Source of the DNA: Diphasiastrum complanatum
Taxonomy: Eukaryota; Streptophyta; Lycopodiopsida; Lycopodiales; Lycopodiaceae
Length of the DNA stretch: 64,000 nt
NCBI GenBank assembly: GCA_029204225.1
Contig: CM055094.1
Span: forward strand, 20,751,407 to 20,815,406
Reading direction: 5' to 3'
Program-made: the position numbers and the translations under genes
Part shown: positions 32,171 through 46,236 of the stretch, piece by piece
Layout of the letters: each line of letters starts with the position of its first letter
How positions within the stretch are numbered: position 1 is the first letter of the stretch
The notes under the pieces: generated by a model
Told to the model about the DNA's origin: nothing
Seen by the model: the letters and a program-made list of their open reading frames with translations, nothing else
Databases searched by the model: none

Positions 32171-34199
32171 TCTCACTCTTCAAAAGGTGATCAGTCATCT
32201 TCTTCAGGCAGAAATGCGAAGAAAGACCAACGGCCTGTCCATCAAAGACAAATCCATGACCATGTACACCAAGAAGAAAGACTATTCCAAGGGCAAGAAT
32301 CAAGTGTAGCAGCAACAACAGAAGCCTCACACTCATGGTGAGAATAGTGGATCGCGCAAGAAGCTTTTCTATAGATATCGCAAGAGAGCCAATCACAACA
32401 TCAAGGAGTCTCGCATTCGCATCTACAACAAGGCAAAGAAGCAACAACAGCAGCAGCCAGACTCCTCCAATGCGGCGGAATTCAAGGAGCAAGATACACA
32501 CTTGTTAATGGCTTACAACAGTGGCAACAAAGACCACGATAGCTGGTACCTGGACAGCGGCGCTACCCAACACATGATCTCTCGCAAGGAATGGTTTACT
32601 GAGTATGCAGCTTACAGCAGAGATCAATTCATCAACCTCAGAGATTCAAGCACCATACGCGTTGAAGGCAAAGGGACAGTCAAGATCACATTCAACAACA
32701 ATCTATCTATTTGTGTTTCCAACCTCCTTCACGTTCCTCAGCTATCAAAGAACCTGTTATCAATATCTAAGTTAAATGATGAGGGCTACAATGTTACTTT
32801 CTCATCTGAGCAGTGTACAATCTTCGATGAAGATATCACTCTGACTACATGCACTAGAGTTGAAAATCTTTACGTACTCTCTAATTCAGTTTCATTAGCT
32901 AGCATCTTTAATGAAAATGTAAACAATAATGCTATTTTGTGGCATAGTCAATTTGGACACGTGAATACAAGATCACTTTTCTATATGTGTTGTAATAACT
33001 TAGTTGATGGATTGTATTTCCCTTCTTCATTAGATAGGAAATCTTTCTTTTGTGAATCATGCGTCTATGGCAAACACTCTAGAAGCAAGTCTCCCAAATC
33101 ACATTCCATCAAAACAAAGCATGTATTGGATCTTGTACATAGCAATCTTTGTGGTCCAATGCTAACTCTGTCCTTAGGAGATGCAATCTATTTTATCACT
33201 TTCATAGATGATTATTCTAGATGGTCTACAGTCATGTTCATTAAGCACAAATATGAAGCCTTTGAATGCTTCAAAAGATTCAAGGTGATGGCTGAGACCC
33301 AAACATCTACAATAGTGAAGGCACTCCGAACTGATGGTGGCGGCGAATATCTCTCTAATGAGATGTCCGACTACATGGTTCACCACTTCCTATTCACCTC
33401 AACAGAACGGGATTGCAGAAAGGAAGAATTGAACTCTTCTCAACTGAGCCAGATCCATGCTACATCAATCACATCTACCTGCGAAGTTCTGGGCAGAAGC
33501 TACTGCCACAGCTTGTTACTTATAGAACAAATCTAGCACCAAAGTCTTCAACAACAAAACTCCTTATGAAGTTTGGCATGGACACGAGCCTAGTGTCAGC
33601 CATTTAAAAATATTTGGTTGTATATGTTTTGTTCACATTCCTAAACAGCTTAGGAAGAAGCTAGATCATAAGACAAATAAATGTATTTTCATTGGCTATC
33701 TTGATGAACATAAAGCTTATAAAGTTTATGATCCATCCACCAATGTAGTATTTGTCTCTAGGGATGTAATATTTCAAGAACATACATACTATGATTTTAA
33801 ACAGCCATCGATAAATGATGCTATGTCATTTCATTCAATTTTACGTAGCATGGATTCTTCCAACGTTGATATTCCTTCTACAGAACCTGCAGCTACAACA
33901 ACAGAAGCCGAGCAACCGACAGTACCTGTCATCAGACTAGACCAAGCTAGCTCGAGCAGATCTAGAGAAATTCAAGAAGAAGCATCATCGCATCCTGGTC
34001 AACCAAATGTTTGCAGATCCTCATGGACTCGGACCGTTTCTGAGAGCTATACACCTCAATCATTTTGGACTTCATCAAAAGAACCAGAGAGCCTAGCTGA
34101 AGCAATTAACTCCAAGGATGCTATGAAATGGCAAGAAGCTATGGAAAGCGAGAACAACTCACTTTTGACGAACCAGACCTGGACACTGGTCGACTTCCC
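32171..34199 (+). pseudogene. Dead Ty1/copia family 3 (gag end to start of reverse transcriptase), fused behind family 2
   Basis: From about 32170 the sequence switches to another copia family: gag end (QKVISHLLQAEMRRKTNG), a Gln-rich linker, a zinc knuckle with its cysteines lost, and protease SWYLDSGATQHM in the 344-codon frame 32502-33536. The integrase zinc finger is intact (HSQFGHV, CESC). The first catalytic Asp is replaced by Asn (HSNLCGP) while TDGGGEY is kept. A frameshift near 33390 precedes the catalytic Glu block. The frame at 33823 reaches the reverse-transcriptase start (WQEAMESENNSLL) and is cut at 34199 by inverted gypsy sequence. Confidence 0.85.
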
Positions 34200-35216
34200 C
34201 ATTCACATCACAATGCATACAAGATTTCAAAACAAGATGAAAAAGCTCATACTTAGAATCATGTAGTTTTTCCATAACTTCCGTCGAGGAAACCATCAGT
34301 GATGGGAGTACATTAGTCTCCCCATAAATAGAGACTATCTGGTCAAACTTATCTTTAAATACCATAGTATGGTTTTTAAAATCTATTTTCAATGAAACTG
34401 ATTTATCAAAAGACCATTCATATCCTAGGATTACATAAGTTCTATCAAGATTCATAACATGGAAGTTGAGCCACTCAACATGATCTTGCATCCAAAGCTC
34501 CAAATTAGGGACTTTCACATCCCAAACTTTTGTGTCTGACCCTGAGGCTAGAGGACCACATAATGCTGATCACTGGCCATGGTGGGCACCCGAAGCTTCT
34601 ATACAAGCCGCACATTCAAAAAGTTGTGAGTACCTCCAAAATCAAACAATATATTTATGTCTTTCCCTAGAATATTGCCTTTAACTCGAAACCATTAATT
34701 AGACTTGAAAGAAAGTGTACTGAAGTTACAAGTATATTCACAACCATTTAACAAATCAACTTTCAATGCACAACCATTTAACAAATCGACTTTCAATTTA
34801 CCTGTCGGTAAATCCATCGCCATGAAACTTGATGATCTATTTTCCCTCTCGGATCTTTGTTTGGCATGATGCCCAAGTTTGTTGCATAGAAAGAAAAGGT
34901 TCTCCTTTATTGCCACAATCCGCACTTTGTCCTTTATAACGGACTTCTTTTTGTTCTTCATCTTCTTATTGTGTTGGCAAGCTGTAGTTTCTAGTTCATC
35001 AAAAAATAGATTTTTTATCTTATTATTTTTTGGCTTTTCATTCTTAGGCTTTTGGGCTGATTGGCTATGCATACTCTTCCATGAGGCAATCACAGTGCTA
35101 TCGTAGGCTTTAGCTACTCGGATAGCATCTTTCAATATGGAGGACATTCCATTTGCACTCCTTTTGGTAATCGGCTGACAATCCATACTATGAATTGCCA
35201 CTGTGCCAATTTCCAA
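34200..35216 (-). pseudogene. Ty3/gypsy-like gag-protease relic, copy 2
   Basis: This is the clearest copy. The minus-strand frame 34695-35216 reads through a Lys/Asn-rich gag segment, a zinc knuckle with two lost ligands (FFLCNKLGHHAKQR) and TCNFSTLSFKSN, then a TAA where CAA is likely. It continues with NILGKDINILFDFGGTHNF and, after further stops, LDRTYVILGYEWSF in 34159-34518. Asp of the active site is kept but the next residue is Phe instead of Ser or Thr. The 3' end is fused to copia family 3 at 34199. Confidence 0.75.
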
Positions 35217-35490
35217 TCAAAGACCCTTAAGTGATTATTAGAAGCATTTTTCAAATGAAAAAAAATAGCACACACCTCTAAAAGGATACGGTTGCTAGGT
35301 ATACAATGTACTCAACAAAAATTGCTTCTTTTTTAAGGCTTTCAATTGCCTAAACCCCGAAAAGCAAATAGGGACAAAGTAATGGCAAACGTAAATGCAA
35401 TAAAGGAACTTCCAAAATCCCTATTCAAGAGTACAAAATCCAAAATCCCCCAAAATCCCCCCCCCCCGCCTCAATTAATATAACTAGTAA
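35217..35490. other. Module G right end with C-runs
   Basis: Non-coding, matching 3331-3590. A C-rich run at 35446-35467 marks the seam, after which reverse-transcriptase sequence starts near 35491. Confidence 0.6.
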
Positions 35491-36270
35491 TATTCAGAAA
35501 GTTCACCAATTTACATGTGTTGTCGTTTCCGTCTATCTCAAGGTATTCCAGGGGATAGATCCAAAAAGGATTGTCAGGTGTTCTTGGTTGAGTCTTGTCT
35601 AGGAAACATCCAACCGTATGATTATTGATAAAGCATATGTCTTCAATGTACCTGAACGAATATTTGAAGTCATTTATAAATTTAATTTTCCCTAATCTTG
35701 CAAGCCTCTTAATAAACTGCATTTCAAAAAAAGAAAGGTACTAGTTACAAGACATTGGTGAATATGAAAAACCCATTGGTATTCCCCCGATCTGTCGCTA
35801 AGTATGATCCCCAAGTCTGATAATGCAATTGTCTATCAAATAGGAATTCTAAATGCATAAGGTATTCTTGCGGTCTATAGTACTCCATTCATATGAACCC
35901 GTATTTTTCGAAGCCCATTTAAAATCATTGGTTTCAGATATTTGTTTGTGTTTGAGCGATTTAATTTTGGCAATATTAAATGCCGAACAAATCATTTTAG
36001 TCATAATAGTTTTCAAATCGTCAGTCTCGTTCAAAGGAATATTGCTTTTTTGGGGGTAACCTAATTCTTTGCTTGCTGGTTCTTTGAGTTTGTAATGCAA
36101 TTTCAGGCTGAAATTTTCAACACACAAGGCTTGTAGGAGGGCGAGTTCCTGCATCCATCTAATGTGTGGTTTTGACACATTTTGGTGCTGATTTTTCAGA
36201 TTTGATACTTGCTATTTTTTGTGTCTTTTAGGGCACATTCAGGGTTTGAAAAAGTTTATCTTCTTGGTTT
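35491..36270 (-). pseudogene. Reverse transcriptase relic, module R copy 3
   Basis: It carries the same motifs as copies 1 and 2, with YIEDI replacing YIDDI (near 35640) in the catalytic block, so one catalytic Asp is now Glu. The stop before motif 4 of copies 1 and 2 is absent (Arg codon), but TGG to TAG changes occur in the TWRQ block and after GIPMG. It starts abruptly at 35491, missing the C-terminal YDKR part. Confidence 0.6.
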
Positions 36271-37015
36271 GTTTTTATGGCAAGAGATTTGAGCCCACCT
36301 ATATATATATATCTAGATCTCTAGGTCCACTCAAGCCTACGTGTCACAGGGCCTAGTTGGCTTGACATACAAGGTTATGGTAGGCCTACATGGCTTGCCA
36401 CATGGCAACTTTCAAGCCTGCATGATTTGCCATGTGGCAGACCTACGTGGCTTGCCATGTGGTAGTGTGTGATAGGCTTCGCAGATAGCAGACCACGTAG
36501 GCAGAGCCCGGTTGGCTTGCCAGCCTATGATGGGCCTACGTGGCTTGCCACATGGCTAACCCCAAGCCTGCATGATTTGCCACATGGCAGTCATACGTGA
36601 CTTGCCACGTGGCATCCTATGACAGCCTTGGTCGATAGCAGGCCTATGTTGCCTACTACACAAGTCTATGGTAGGCCATGTGGTAAACCACACAAGTCTA
36701 TGGTAGGACTATGTGGTTGGCTACCTGGCAGTTTATGAGCCCCCTCTTTCTCTCTCTAGGTCCACTCAGGCCTACGTGGCAAAGTTTGGATGGCTTGCCA
36801 CACAAGCCTATGTTGGACCTAAGTGTTTGCAAACCCTAAGTTGCAAGACTTGCCACAAGGTAGACCTAGATGGTTTTCCATGTTTCAGGCCTACGTGGCT
36901 TTCCACGTGGTAGCTTGCGAGATCCACCTCTTTCTCTCTCTAGATCCACTCAGGCCTACGTGGCAGAGCCTGGTTGGCTTGCGACACAAGCCTATGGCAA
37001 GCCTATGTAGAAACC
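36271..37015. repeat. CCACGTGG-type minisatellite, module R copy 3
   Basis: TA run at about 36301-36311, then the same repeat array as 9547-10230, including the CT-led higher-order units near 36745 and 36930. Confidence 0.85.
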
Positions 37016-37863
37016 TTGTTTATTGGTTCCCTATCAGTCTATTGATTCTTCTCTTTAAGATCTGTTACAGTTTGCCACGTTCTTGGTTGGATTTCCCTTC
37101 TGCTTATTATCAAGCTTCACGAGTTTCTTATGAATTAGTCCTCTCAATTTATTACCCACTTAGGCAAAGAAATCTCATCGTGTTGTAGTTATTTCCAACC
37201 TGTCACAGGATACTCAGGCAACGTTCACTCCTGAACTGTACTCACATTACTTGAAAACATGCAAGTCCTGATTAGCCTATTACTCGGATGAACACCTAAT
37301 AAATTCCTACTCCTACTTTGCTACAGAATCGAATGAAATAGATCCTTGTGAATGAAACTAATCTAACATGCAACAAACAAAATTAAGAAACAAGAAATAA
37401 AAAGCTAAATTAGAAAGCATTTCAAAGAACAAGAATCAAGAAACACACATTTTTTGATTAGTCAGGCCATCATATGGTGGCCTTCTTCTGATTGCAGGGC
37501 TACGTTGGAATTGATTTTTATAGGATCCAACCCTCAATCCCAAAAGTACTCCTAATTCATAAGGAATGCCATGGATTGATAATCGGCACTTTCTCAAATG
37601 CATACGTCAACACTAGACCTATATTCGTAGCCAAAGTCTAGTAGTTGTAGCCTCAACTCGTCGTACGTTGACCTTTCTGAAATCCCTGGAATCATCGGCC
37701 AATTGATAGCTTCACCTATTGGTTGTTCAGTTCGCCATGGACCTCTTCTTTTAATAGGCATGTAAAAGAGATCAACCCTTTTTCAAGACGGTGCCCTCAG
37801 GTACTCTTGTAGTTGTAGCCTCCAATTGTCTTTCAAGATCTTGTTTCTCCATTTTGGTTGTGG
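37016..37863. other. Module R non-coding tail, copy 3
   Basis: Matches 10241-11040, including the sequence up to TTCAAGACGGTGCCCT. No gene is supported. Confidence 0.5.
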
Positions 37864-40317
37864 CTACAGGCTTACAATAACATCTGACATTGATGGGTAT
37901 TGTCCTTGATCCAAGTCTTCTTTTCCACCTCTCATGGATCGAGGGTATTTCTTCATGAATTTTTCGGATTTTTGGGTGTCGGCCATCTTAGGTTTTGGCT
38001 TGATCTGTTGGGTTGCCTTTGGCTTTTTCGGAGGCCTTGGCAAATACTCGTCAAATGCCTTGGCATTTTTGTCCTCTTCCAGCTCTTCCACTGGTCGAGG
38101 GCTCAACTTCACTAGTATTAAAGCCTGCAGGTGGCAGGGAGAAACTCCGAAGGGTCAGTTGCACAGCTTGGGGGTTCTCAAACTCATCGGTGTCAACTTG
38201 GGTTTCAACTATGTCAGGTGAACTTCGTGGGGTGTTCAGGGAAAGGATTCTCAACAAGATTGAAAGTAGCATTGGGAGAGCTAATTTGCTTCACAAACTC
38301 GTCCCACTGGGCAAAGAAATGTTGCATGTTGGGATTGTAATAGGGGCTGCACCTCTACTTCCGTTGAAGTTGTGCTTGCGCTTTGCTGGTCTGCTATGGT
38401 TGTCAACGTGTCTGCTTGTACTACTTGTGGCTATGGCGAACATGGAGGTGTCGACGTAGTGTCTAGCAGCGGTGGAGTTGAAACTACATCCGGTGGAATA
38501 ATCTGGGAATCCGCAACTGTGTCATCAGCGAAGGTGCTAACTGCAGCATCTATGCCATGAGTCGGTGATGATTGTTGTTGTGATGCCATATCTGATCAGG
38601 AGCTCGTGTCTTGTGATTCTTCTGACCCAGATGTATCTTGTGGAGATTGTGTGGCTACTTTCTTGGATTTGGGCTTGCGTAGGAGCTTCTCGCCTTCAGA
38701 ATCCATATCATCAGAGTCTATTTCATCTGATGAAGCATGACGTTTCACTTGTATCTTGGTCCTTTGTCTGGATTCTTGTGTTGGTGGTGGTTGGACCAGT
38801 GTGGTGGTGTCTTCATATTGAGCAGAAGACTCTTCAGCAGAATGATCCTTCGTCTGTGACAAAGAGGACATGGGTGTCTTTCTCGATGTAAGCTTCACTA
38901 GGCTGACCTTTTGGTGCTTTGTAGTTGGCCCTTGTTGAGAGGAGGAACTCTTTCTCTTTTGAGAAGCTGCTTGCGTGGAATCTGTTGCAGTAGGCCTGGA
39001 AGTAGAGTTGGTATCCTTGGCTGGTTCTGAGGGAGTCTCCCAAACTTTTATCTGCTAGTATCAACTGGTCGGTGGCTCAACTGCTGCAAAGTGACATCTA
39101 TCAGAAGATAGCCCAATAGCTAGAGGTTTGCTTGTTCTTGATATAGTCATGGAGGCAGTTGGAAGCAAACTAGGCCCAGTCATAAAGGTTCTCATTGTGT
39201 AGTCTAGAATCAGCCATCATGTGGAATAGTTTCTAGGGGATACGTGTGATCTTGGACCTATAGCGCTGTGTATATTTCGTTAGATAGGCACATGGAGCAG
39301 CTAAGGGCTTATCATTTATGACCTCAATACGGTAACCATCCTTTTTTTTCCATTTGTCCGCTGAGGGGTCTATGTATTTGAAGTATGCTATGGATTCAAT
39401 TTTTTTGAGGGTCCTACTAACTGTGTTTGGTCCCCTAGGGAAGCCAAATGTATTGAGGTCAGCTCCAGAAATAGGGATAATATAAACAAAATTTTGGTTA
39501 GGAGGTAACATGAACTGGAAAATCTGTCGGTGGGGTTATAAGCAATATGCAATCGAAATGGGCTCTGATAGCCACTGATCAAAAGAGGAAGTTGGAACTC
39601 TATGTGGCTCAAGAACTGGTGTGCCTCCTGGTACCAAGTGTTCATCTCATAGATATCGAGGCTTTCCATGGTGATATGAATTCTATCTGGAGTTGGGTCA
39701 TTAGAACTGGAAGATGTTGTGGCAGACATGTTCTGGACTCGGCAGAGGACTCTGTTGAAGGTTCGGCTCTGGTATCAGACAAGTGGAGTCTCGGCTCGGT
39801 CGACTATGGAGGGCTTCAGATCGGTCGACTTTTGATGGACTCGTCTCGGTCAACTTTGTATGCAGAGTATGGACGGTCCACAGTGAATGCAGAGTATGGG
39901 GGCTCGGCTCTATGAGCAGTAGAGTATTGCTCGGCAGTGTATGGAGACTAGAAATTTGTGGACAAATTTGGAGCACTGTCGTTCTGATAGGATGTGGAAA
40001 CGATGATGTTTCTTCACACTAACGTACTAGTAGTGAGCTTTCAACCCAAATCGGTGTTGAATGTGCGATTTTGACAAGCTCTAGGAGCACTACCCTTCAG
40101 CATTTGGCTTGTGCTAGATGTGACGATTTTTGTGTAATGTAGCAGATCTCGGCAGCTTAGGGTTTTTGAAAATGGATGATGATGGCGCTCCGAATCCGTG
40201 GTGGATGTATGTAGATGGTGTCCAAGGATGCAAAGGAGTAATCAAGCACTGTCGTAGCGAATGATACATCGCCACTAAAAGATGGAAAATCGATCCTTTG
40301 AAGCTATAGCTTTTCAA
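37864..40317 (-). pseudogene. Family C copy 2 (unrecognised, longest copy)
   Basis: I do not recognise the protein. Minus-strand order: leader frame from 40317; a Ser/Thr-rich start MSATTSSSSNDPTPDR at 39729; then after a frameshift NFVYIIPISGADLNTFGF (39233-39511). Next comes a region kept better in other copies (NENLYDWAQFALNCIHDY), then YQLYFQAYCNRFHAS and EAYIEKDTHVLFVTDEGSF (38834-39064). Then follow an acidic Ser-rich stretch (38596-38898), a Thr/Pro-rich part, and a basic end (PRPPKKPKATQQIKPKPKM) stopping at 37864. The folded first half with a long low-complexity tail is compatible with a gag-like or nuclear protein, but no zinc knuckle is seen. Multiple stops make it dead. Confidence 0.5.
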
Positions 40318-41821
<1,504 letters not shown>

Positions 41822-41867
41822 TATCGATGTTCTCTGTCCTTCTGATTTCGCCTCTTATTTTCGTCAT

Positions 41868-42040
41868 TTACAGGAGGCTGAAGAGTCTCAGAAAAGGATT
41901 GTTGATCTCCAACATCGGCTTAGGAAGATGGAGCAGGACCTAGAAATGAACATAGTATCGGCGGCTGAGAAAATCCGTATGCCAAAATATCAGAAACTAC
42001 GAAATCTATATGCGGAAGAGATTTGGAGGCACATGATATC
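41868..42040 (+). pseudogene. Coiled-coil exon at the start of family D
   Basis: After CATTTACAG the plus strand reads EAEESQKRIVDLQHRLRKME, continuing to KLRNLYAEEIWRH with heptad spacing. The pyrimidine-rich stretch and AG before it resemble a splice acceptor. The frame then shifts by one base near 42030 into the family D body. Confidence 0.45.
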
Positions 42041-42708
42041 AGTAATTCGATTCTGGTAGGACGCAAAGACGCGAACAAGTCAGTTCCAATGACGGCATCT
42101 AATTTGATCGGGAGCTCTTCTCAGCAAGAATTAATGGCGTCTACCGGTTGGAGAGCTCCAGTCCTCAAAGATACGCACGTGAATGAAAGGCTTGAGCAAG
42201 CACCAAAGCAAGTCCAGAATGATCCTTCTTTCGACCCAAGATTTCATAGAAGACGAGCGTGGAGATCGGAAGACAACATATCAGCATATCCTTGCAACTT
42301 TGCGATAATAGATGGCTTGTTCTCTTCTCAGAAGGAATGTCTTACATCAATCAATAATTTCTAGGAACTGAGTTCCGATTCTCGCGATCCTACAATCCAG
42401 CTACAACACAAGTTCTGCCAGTTTCTGATGACTGTCATGGGCCAAAGGTTTGAGCAAGATCCACAATTTTCCATCAATCCCAGCAAAGCGGTCCTTCACG
42501 TGGATGATACCAGAATCTATTTACGGATTCAATACTTTCCTGCAGACTCCATACATATCTTCGAGGAGATGTGCACTTAAGGATTTATCATCAATGCTGA
42601 TGAGGGTTACATGTACACCCAAAGATCAAAAGCATTTACTGGTCGAAGACAAATACTGACTCGAAACTGCTTCAACTGGCTACGTGAGCAAAATCATAAG
42701 CATGCCAG
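42041..42708 (+). pseudogene. Family D, tandem copy a (unrecognised protein)
   Basis: The plus strand reads SILVGRKDANKSVPMTAS, then TGWRAPVLKDTHVNERL, a stop at 42362-42364 and QFLMTVMGQRFEQDPQFSI. A second stop (TAA near 42578) is followed by TQRSKAFTGRRQILTRNC. I recognise no domain. It is followed directly by a second copy with a period of about 668 bp. Confidence 0.5.
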
Positions 42709-43387
42709 TAATTCGACTCTGATAGGACGAAAAGACGGGGACAAGTCAGTTCCAACGACGGCATCTAATTCGATCGGGAGCTTTCCTCAGCTAGATTTAA
42801 TTGCGTCGACCGGTTGGAGAGCTCCATTCCTCAAAGATACGTACGTCTATGAAATGCTTGATCAATCACCAAAGCAAATTCAGAATGATCCTTCTTTCGA
42901 CCCAAGTTTTCGTAGAAGACGAGCGCTAGCATGGAGATCGGAAGACAACATATCAGCATATCCTTGCAACTTTGCGATAATAGATGGCTCGTTCTCTTCT
43001 CAGAAGGAATGTCATACATCCATCAAGAATTTTTGCAAATTAACTTCCGATTCTGACGATCCTACAATCAAGCTACAACACAAGTTTTGCCAGTTTCTGA
43101 TGACTGTCATGGGCCGAAGGTTTGGGCAGGATCCACAATTTTTCATCAATCCCAACAAACCGGCGCTTCACATGGAGCATACCAGGATCTATTTACGGAT
43201 ACAATACTTTCCTACAGACTCCATACAAATCTTCGAAGAGATGTGCACTTCAGGCTTTATCATCAATGCTGATAAGGCTTACACCCAGAGATCAAAAGCA
43301 TTTGCTGGTCGAAGACAAATGCTGACTCGAACCTGCTCCAAGTGGCTGCGCGAGCAATATCATAAGCATGATGCCCACTATTCCTGA
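42709..43387 (+). pseudogene. Family D, tandem copy b, open for the whole unit
   Basis: The reading frame is open from 42611 in copy a through copy b to a TGA at 43385-43387 (258 codons), so the repeat unit itself is free of stops here. Segments: SVPTTASNSIGSFPQL, an Arg-rich patch (SFRRRRALAWRSED), PCNFAIIDGSFSSQKEC, LQHKFCQFLMTVMGRRFGQD, IYLRIQYFPTDSIQIFEE and TQRSKAFAGRRQMLTRTC. No signal peptide or membrane segment. The function is unknown. The intact frame makes this the best candidate for an undecayed version of family D, although the start is missing. Confidence 0.45.
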
Positions 43388-46178
43388 ACAAATGTTGTGA
43401 AGAAAATCCTTCAGGCGCAATTTTTTGAATTGAGTACATTGAAAACATCAACATTTGTTGATTGGATCTTTTAAGATTGACCATTACAGTCATCTAGGGC
43501 CAATGTATATGGCACTCAACTGCTAATCTATCTCTCCACTGCTTTTGAAATGTCCACTTTAGTTCATAATCTATGATCTAGATATACCTTCTTCTCGTTG
43601 TGTATATATATATATGTTCTCATCGTTGATATTTGATTTAATGTATTAAATGAACATTGAATGCTCATTAAATCAAAATCAACAATAATTAGGTTACACA
43701 TATTCTGTTCAAAAAATATTTAGACACACAATGAAAATATCATATCGACAAGAGGGAACATATCACGGCAAAAGGACTAGACAGAAATTGTTTGTTAGTG
43801 ATCATCCATCCAAAGTAGGTGCACCACTTCCAAATTCTAATGTTACTCCAAGCCTTTTTGTGAGACTACTAATATTTTTGGAAAACACATGTTCTTCATA
43901 TTCCAAGCATGCTCAGCATACCTCCAAGCACATAGCAAAGTAAACCGTACATCTTCTTTCCTTGCCCTACTTGTTGGTCTTCATCTCGTATGGTAAGTAC
44001 TCGACCCTTGACTGTTCCTTTGAATAAGAGTTTTTTGCTATAGTTTCAAGAGAGAGGCTTCCTGGGAAAGGGTCAACTTGGGAGTAGCTTAATATACCGA
44101 TGTCATTTCAAATCATGATAGCTTCATGGTTGTCACTCAAAATAATAGTGAATTGTTTGGTCACTTGGGGTAGCTTGATATGTAGCTAGGCAACTAAACA
44201 ACAAATCACCTCTAGATGGCTTCAGAATCTTGCCTAACTCGTTCTTATAATTACTACCATTGTGTCTAACTTGCCAAATGCTAGGTGTAAAAGTATTTGA
44301 CAAATGCATAACTCTTTACTCTCCAAGTCTTAAGACTTACCAAGTGTTGTTTGTAGATCATACTAGATGCTTTGAGAAGTTATATTAAGGAATGGGGGCG
44401 GGGGGGGTTATCGCAAAGAATCCGATCTTGCCAAATACTAGGTGTAAAAGTGTTTGACATATTCCTAACTCTTTACTCTCCAAGTGTTGTTTTTAGCTCA
44501 TAGTACATGCTTTGAGAATAATGTTACTGGTTATATTAATTTGGGGGGATTGCAAAGAATCGTACTTGAGTGTACAAGCCCAACTCAAGTGCAGACACCA
44601 ACTCAGCACACATGGGAAGATCATTAAATTTGAATTTGAAGAAAAATCAAAATTAAAAAAAAAATGAAAAACTATTTCTCCTTAGAGGCATTGTGGTCAT
44701 CATCTAGACGAGCTGTGCTTGCTTGAATCAATAGAAACAAAGAAAATAATAATAATGAGTTTTTATCCTATTAATGCACCAATAATATATAAATATAATT
44801 GAATTAAATGGGAAGATTATAAGATTTATCGCTTCATTTAAACATTGATCTACTCATTTCAATGATTTCGTTCAAATTCAAATTTCTATGATTTGTAAAG
44901 TGTGAATGAATGCAATGTAACTTGCATATGTTTGGAACATAGCATAGATTCATTATATGCTTTTTAACTATATGTTATTTAGTCGTGTAACAAGGAATAA
45001 GCTTTTTTTTTTAAACAAATTTTCAATTTGTTTTTGGAAACCCTAGATTACAACATTTTAATATATTAACAAAAATGACTTAATTTGCATGAACAACTTT
45101 GAGTTTTGAAAATCCTAGATTACAACTTCATTCAATCTTCAAATTTCCAAGCTCGTTCAAACTTCAATGAAATATAATTCATTCCAACCTCCATTCTCGA
45201 ACCCTAGAACGATGTATTCTAAAAACTTTTGTAATGTGAAAGAGACATCACTGATTTCGGAATGGCTTTCAAAAACTTATAAATTGTATTCATCAATGGA
45301 GATGTCTAGAGGACATGGTGTGAAAAATTGTCAGCTAGTTTGGTTTTTTATTTGGCAATTTTGGAGCCCAAAATGAATCTCAACTTCGAGTTAGTTTCAT
45401 ATTTGTTAATAAGGGCCTAAATAGTGGTTTAACTACCTCTGGCAAGTAGATAAGTGGATGAGGTCGAGTTTGAACCCATTCTAATTGGCTAATTTTGGTA
45501 CATTGCTTTCAAAAACTTATAAATTGTATTCATCAATGGAGATGTCTAGAGGAGATGGTGTGAAAAATTGTCAACTAGTTTGGTTTTTCATTTGGCAATT
45601 TTGGAGGCCAAAATGAACCTCAACTTCGAGTTAGTTTCATATTTGTTAATAAGGGCCTAAATAGTGGTTTGACGACCTCTCTTAAGTAGATCAGTGGATG
45701 AGGTCGAGTTTGGACCCATTCTAATTGGCTAATTTTGGTACATTGCATCTAGACTAGATTTTCTAGGTTTCTGATAAAGTATCTAGAAGTTTCCAAATTA
45801 GGTCAAGTTTGGGGCAAGTGGCCAAATGACATTTTGGAAGCTATAAATAGTTATAACCTAAGTGGAGAAATATTCATCAAAGTTTCTTTCTTTGTGGAGA
45901 ATTCATCTCTTATGTCCATCTCATGTGATATTTTTCTTCAAATTCAAATTTAACGATTTTCCCATGTGTGTTGAGTTGGTATATGCGCTTTTGTTGGGCT
46001 TGTACACTCAATTTCGATTCTTTGGGATCCCTCGCCAACTGTGGTTTCTATACTTTTTCTGCTAGATTCTCATTTGAAATTTGCTTGGGACCCTTCTTAT
46101 CTCCATCAGATATTTTTTTCAACGTTGATGCTAGGCCATACCACAGGGAAGTAGTTCATGTGTGACTCCTCACTCAAA
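43388..46178 (+). repeat. Module E copy 2, without the copia insertion
   Basis: It matches 15806-17548 joined to 23972-25108. The undisrupted copia target ATTCA is at 45177-45181. It holds a G-rich run (about 44395-44408), tRNA-like inverted arms (44540-44650 minus, 45930-46045 plus) and two 240-bp direct units starting at 45264 and 45504. Confidence 0.85.
43731..43943 (+). CDS. 70-codon ORF of module E, copy 2, unrecognised
   Basis: Identical in product to 54773-54985 and two residues different from 16088-16300. No motif is recognised. Confidence 0.25.
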   Translation: MKISYRQEGTYHGKRTRQKLFVSDHPSKVGAPLPNSNVTPSLFVRLLIFLENTCSSYSKHAQHTSKHIAK

Positions 46179-46185
46179 CTCTCTC

Positions 46186-46233
<48 letters not shown>
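46179..46233. repeat. CT microsatellite, block II
   Basis: A (CT)n run with one A interruption, about half the length of its block I counterpart (25109-25213). Confidence 0.95.
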
Positions 46234-46236
<3 letters not shown>

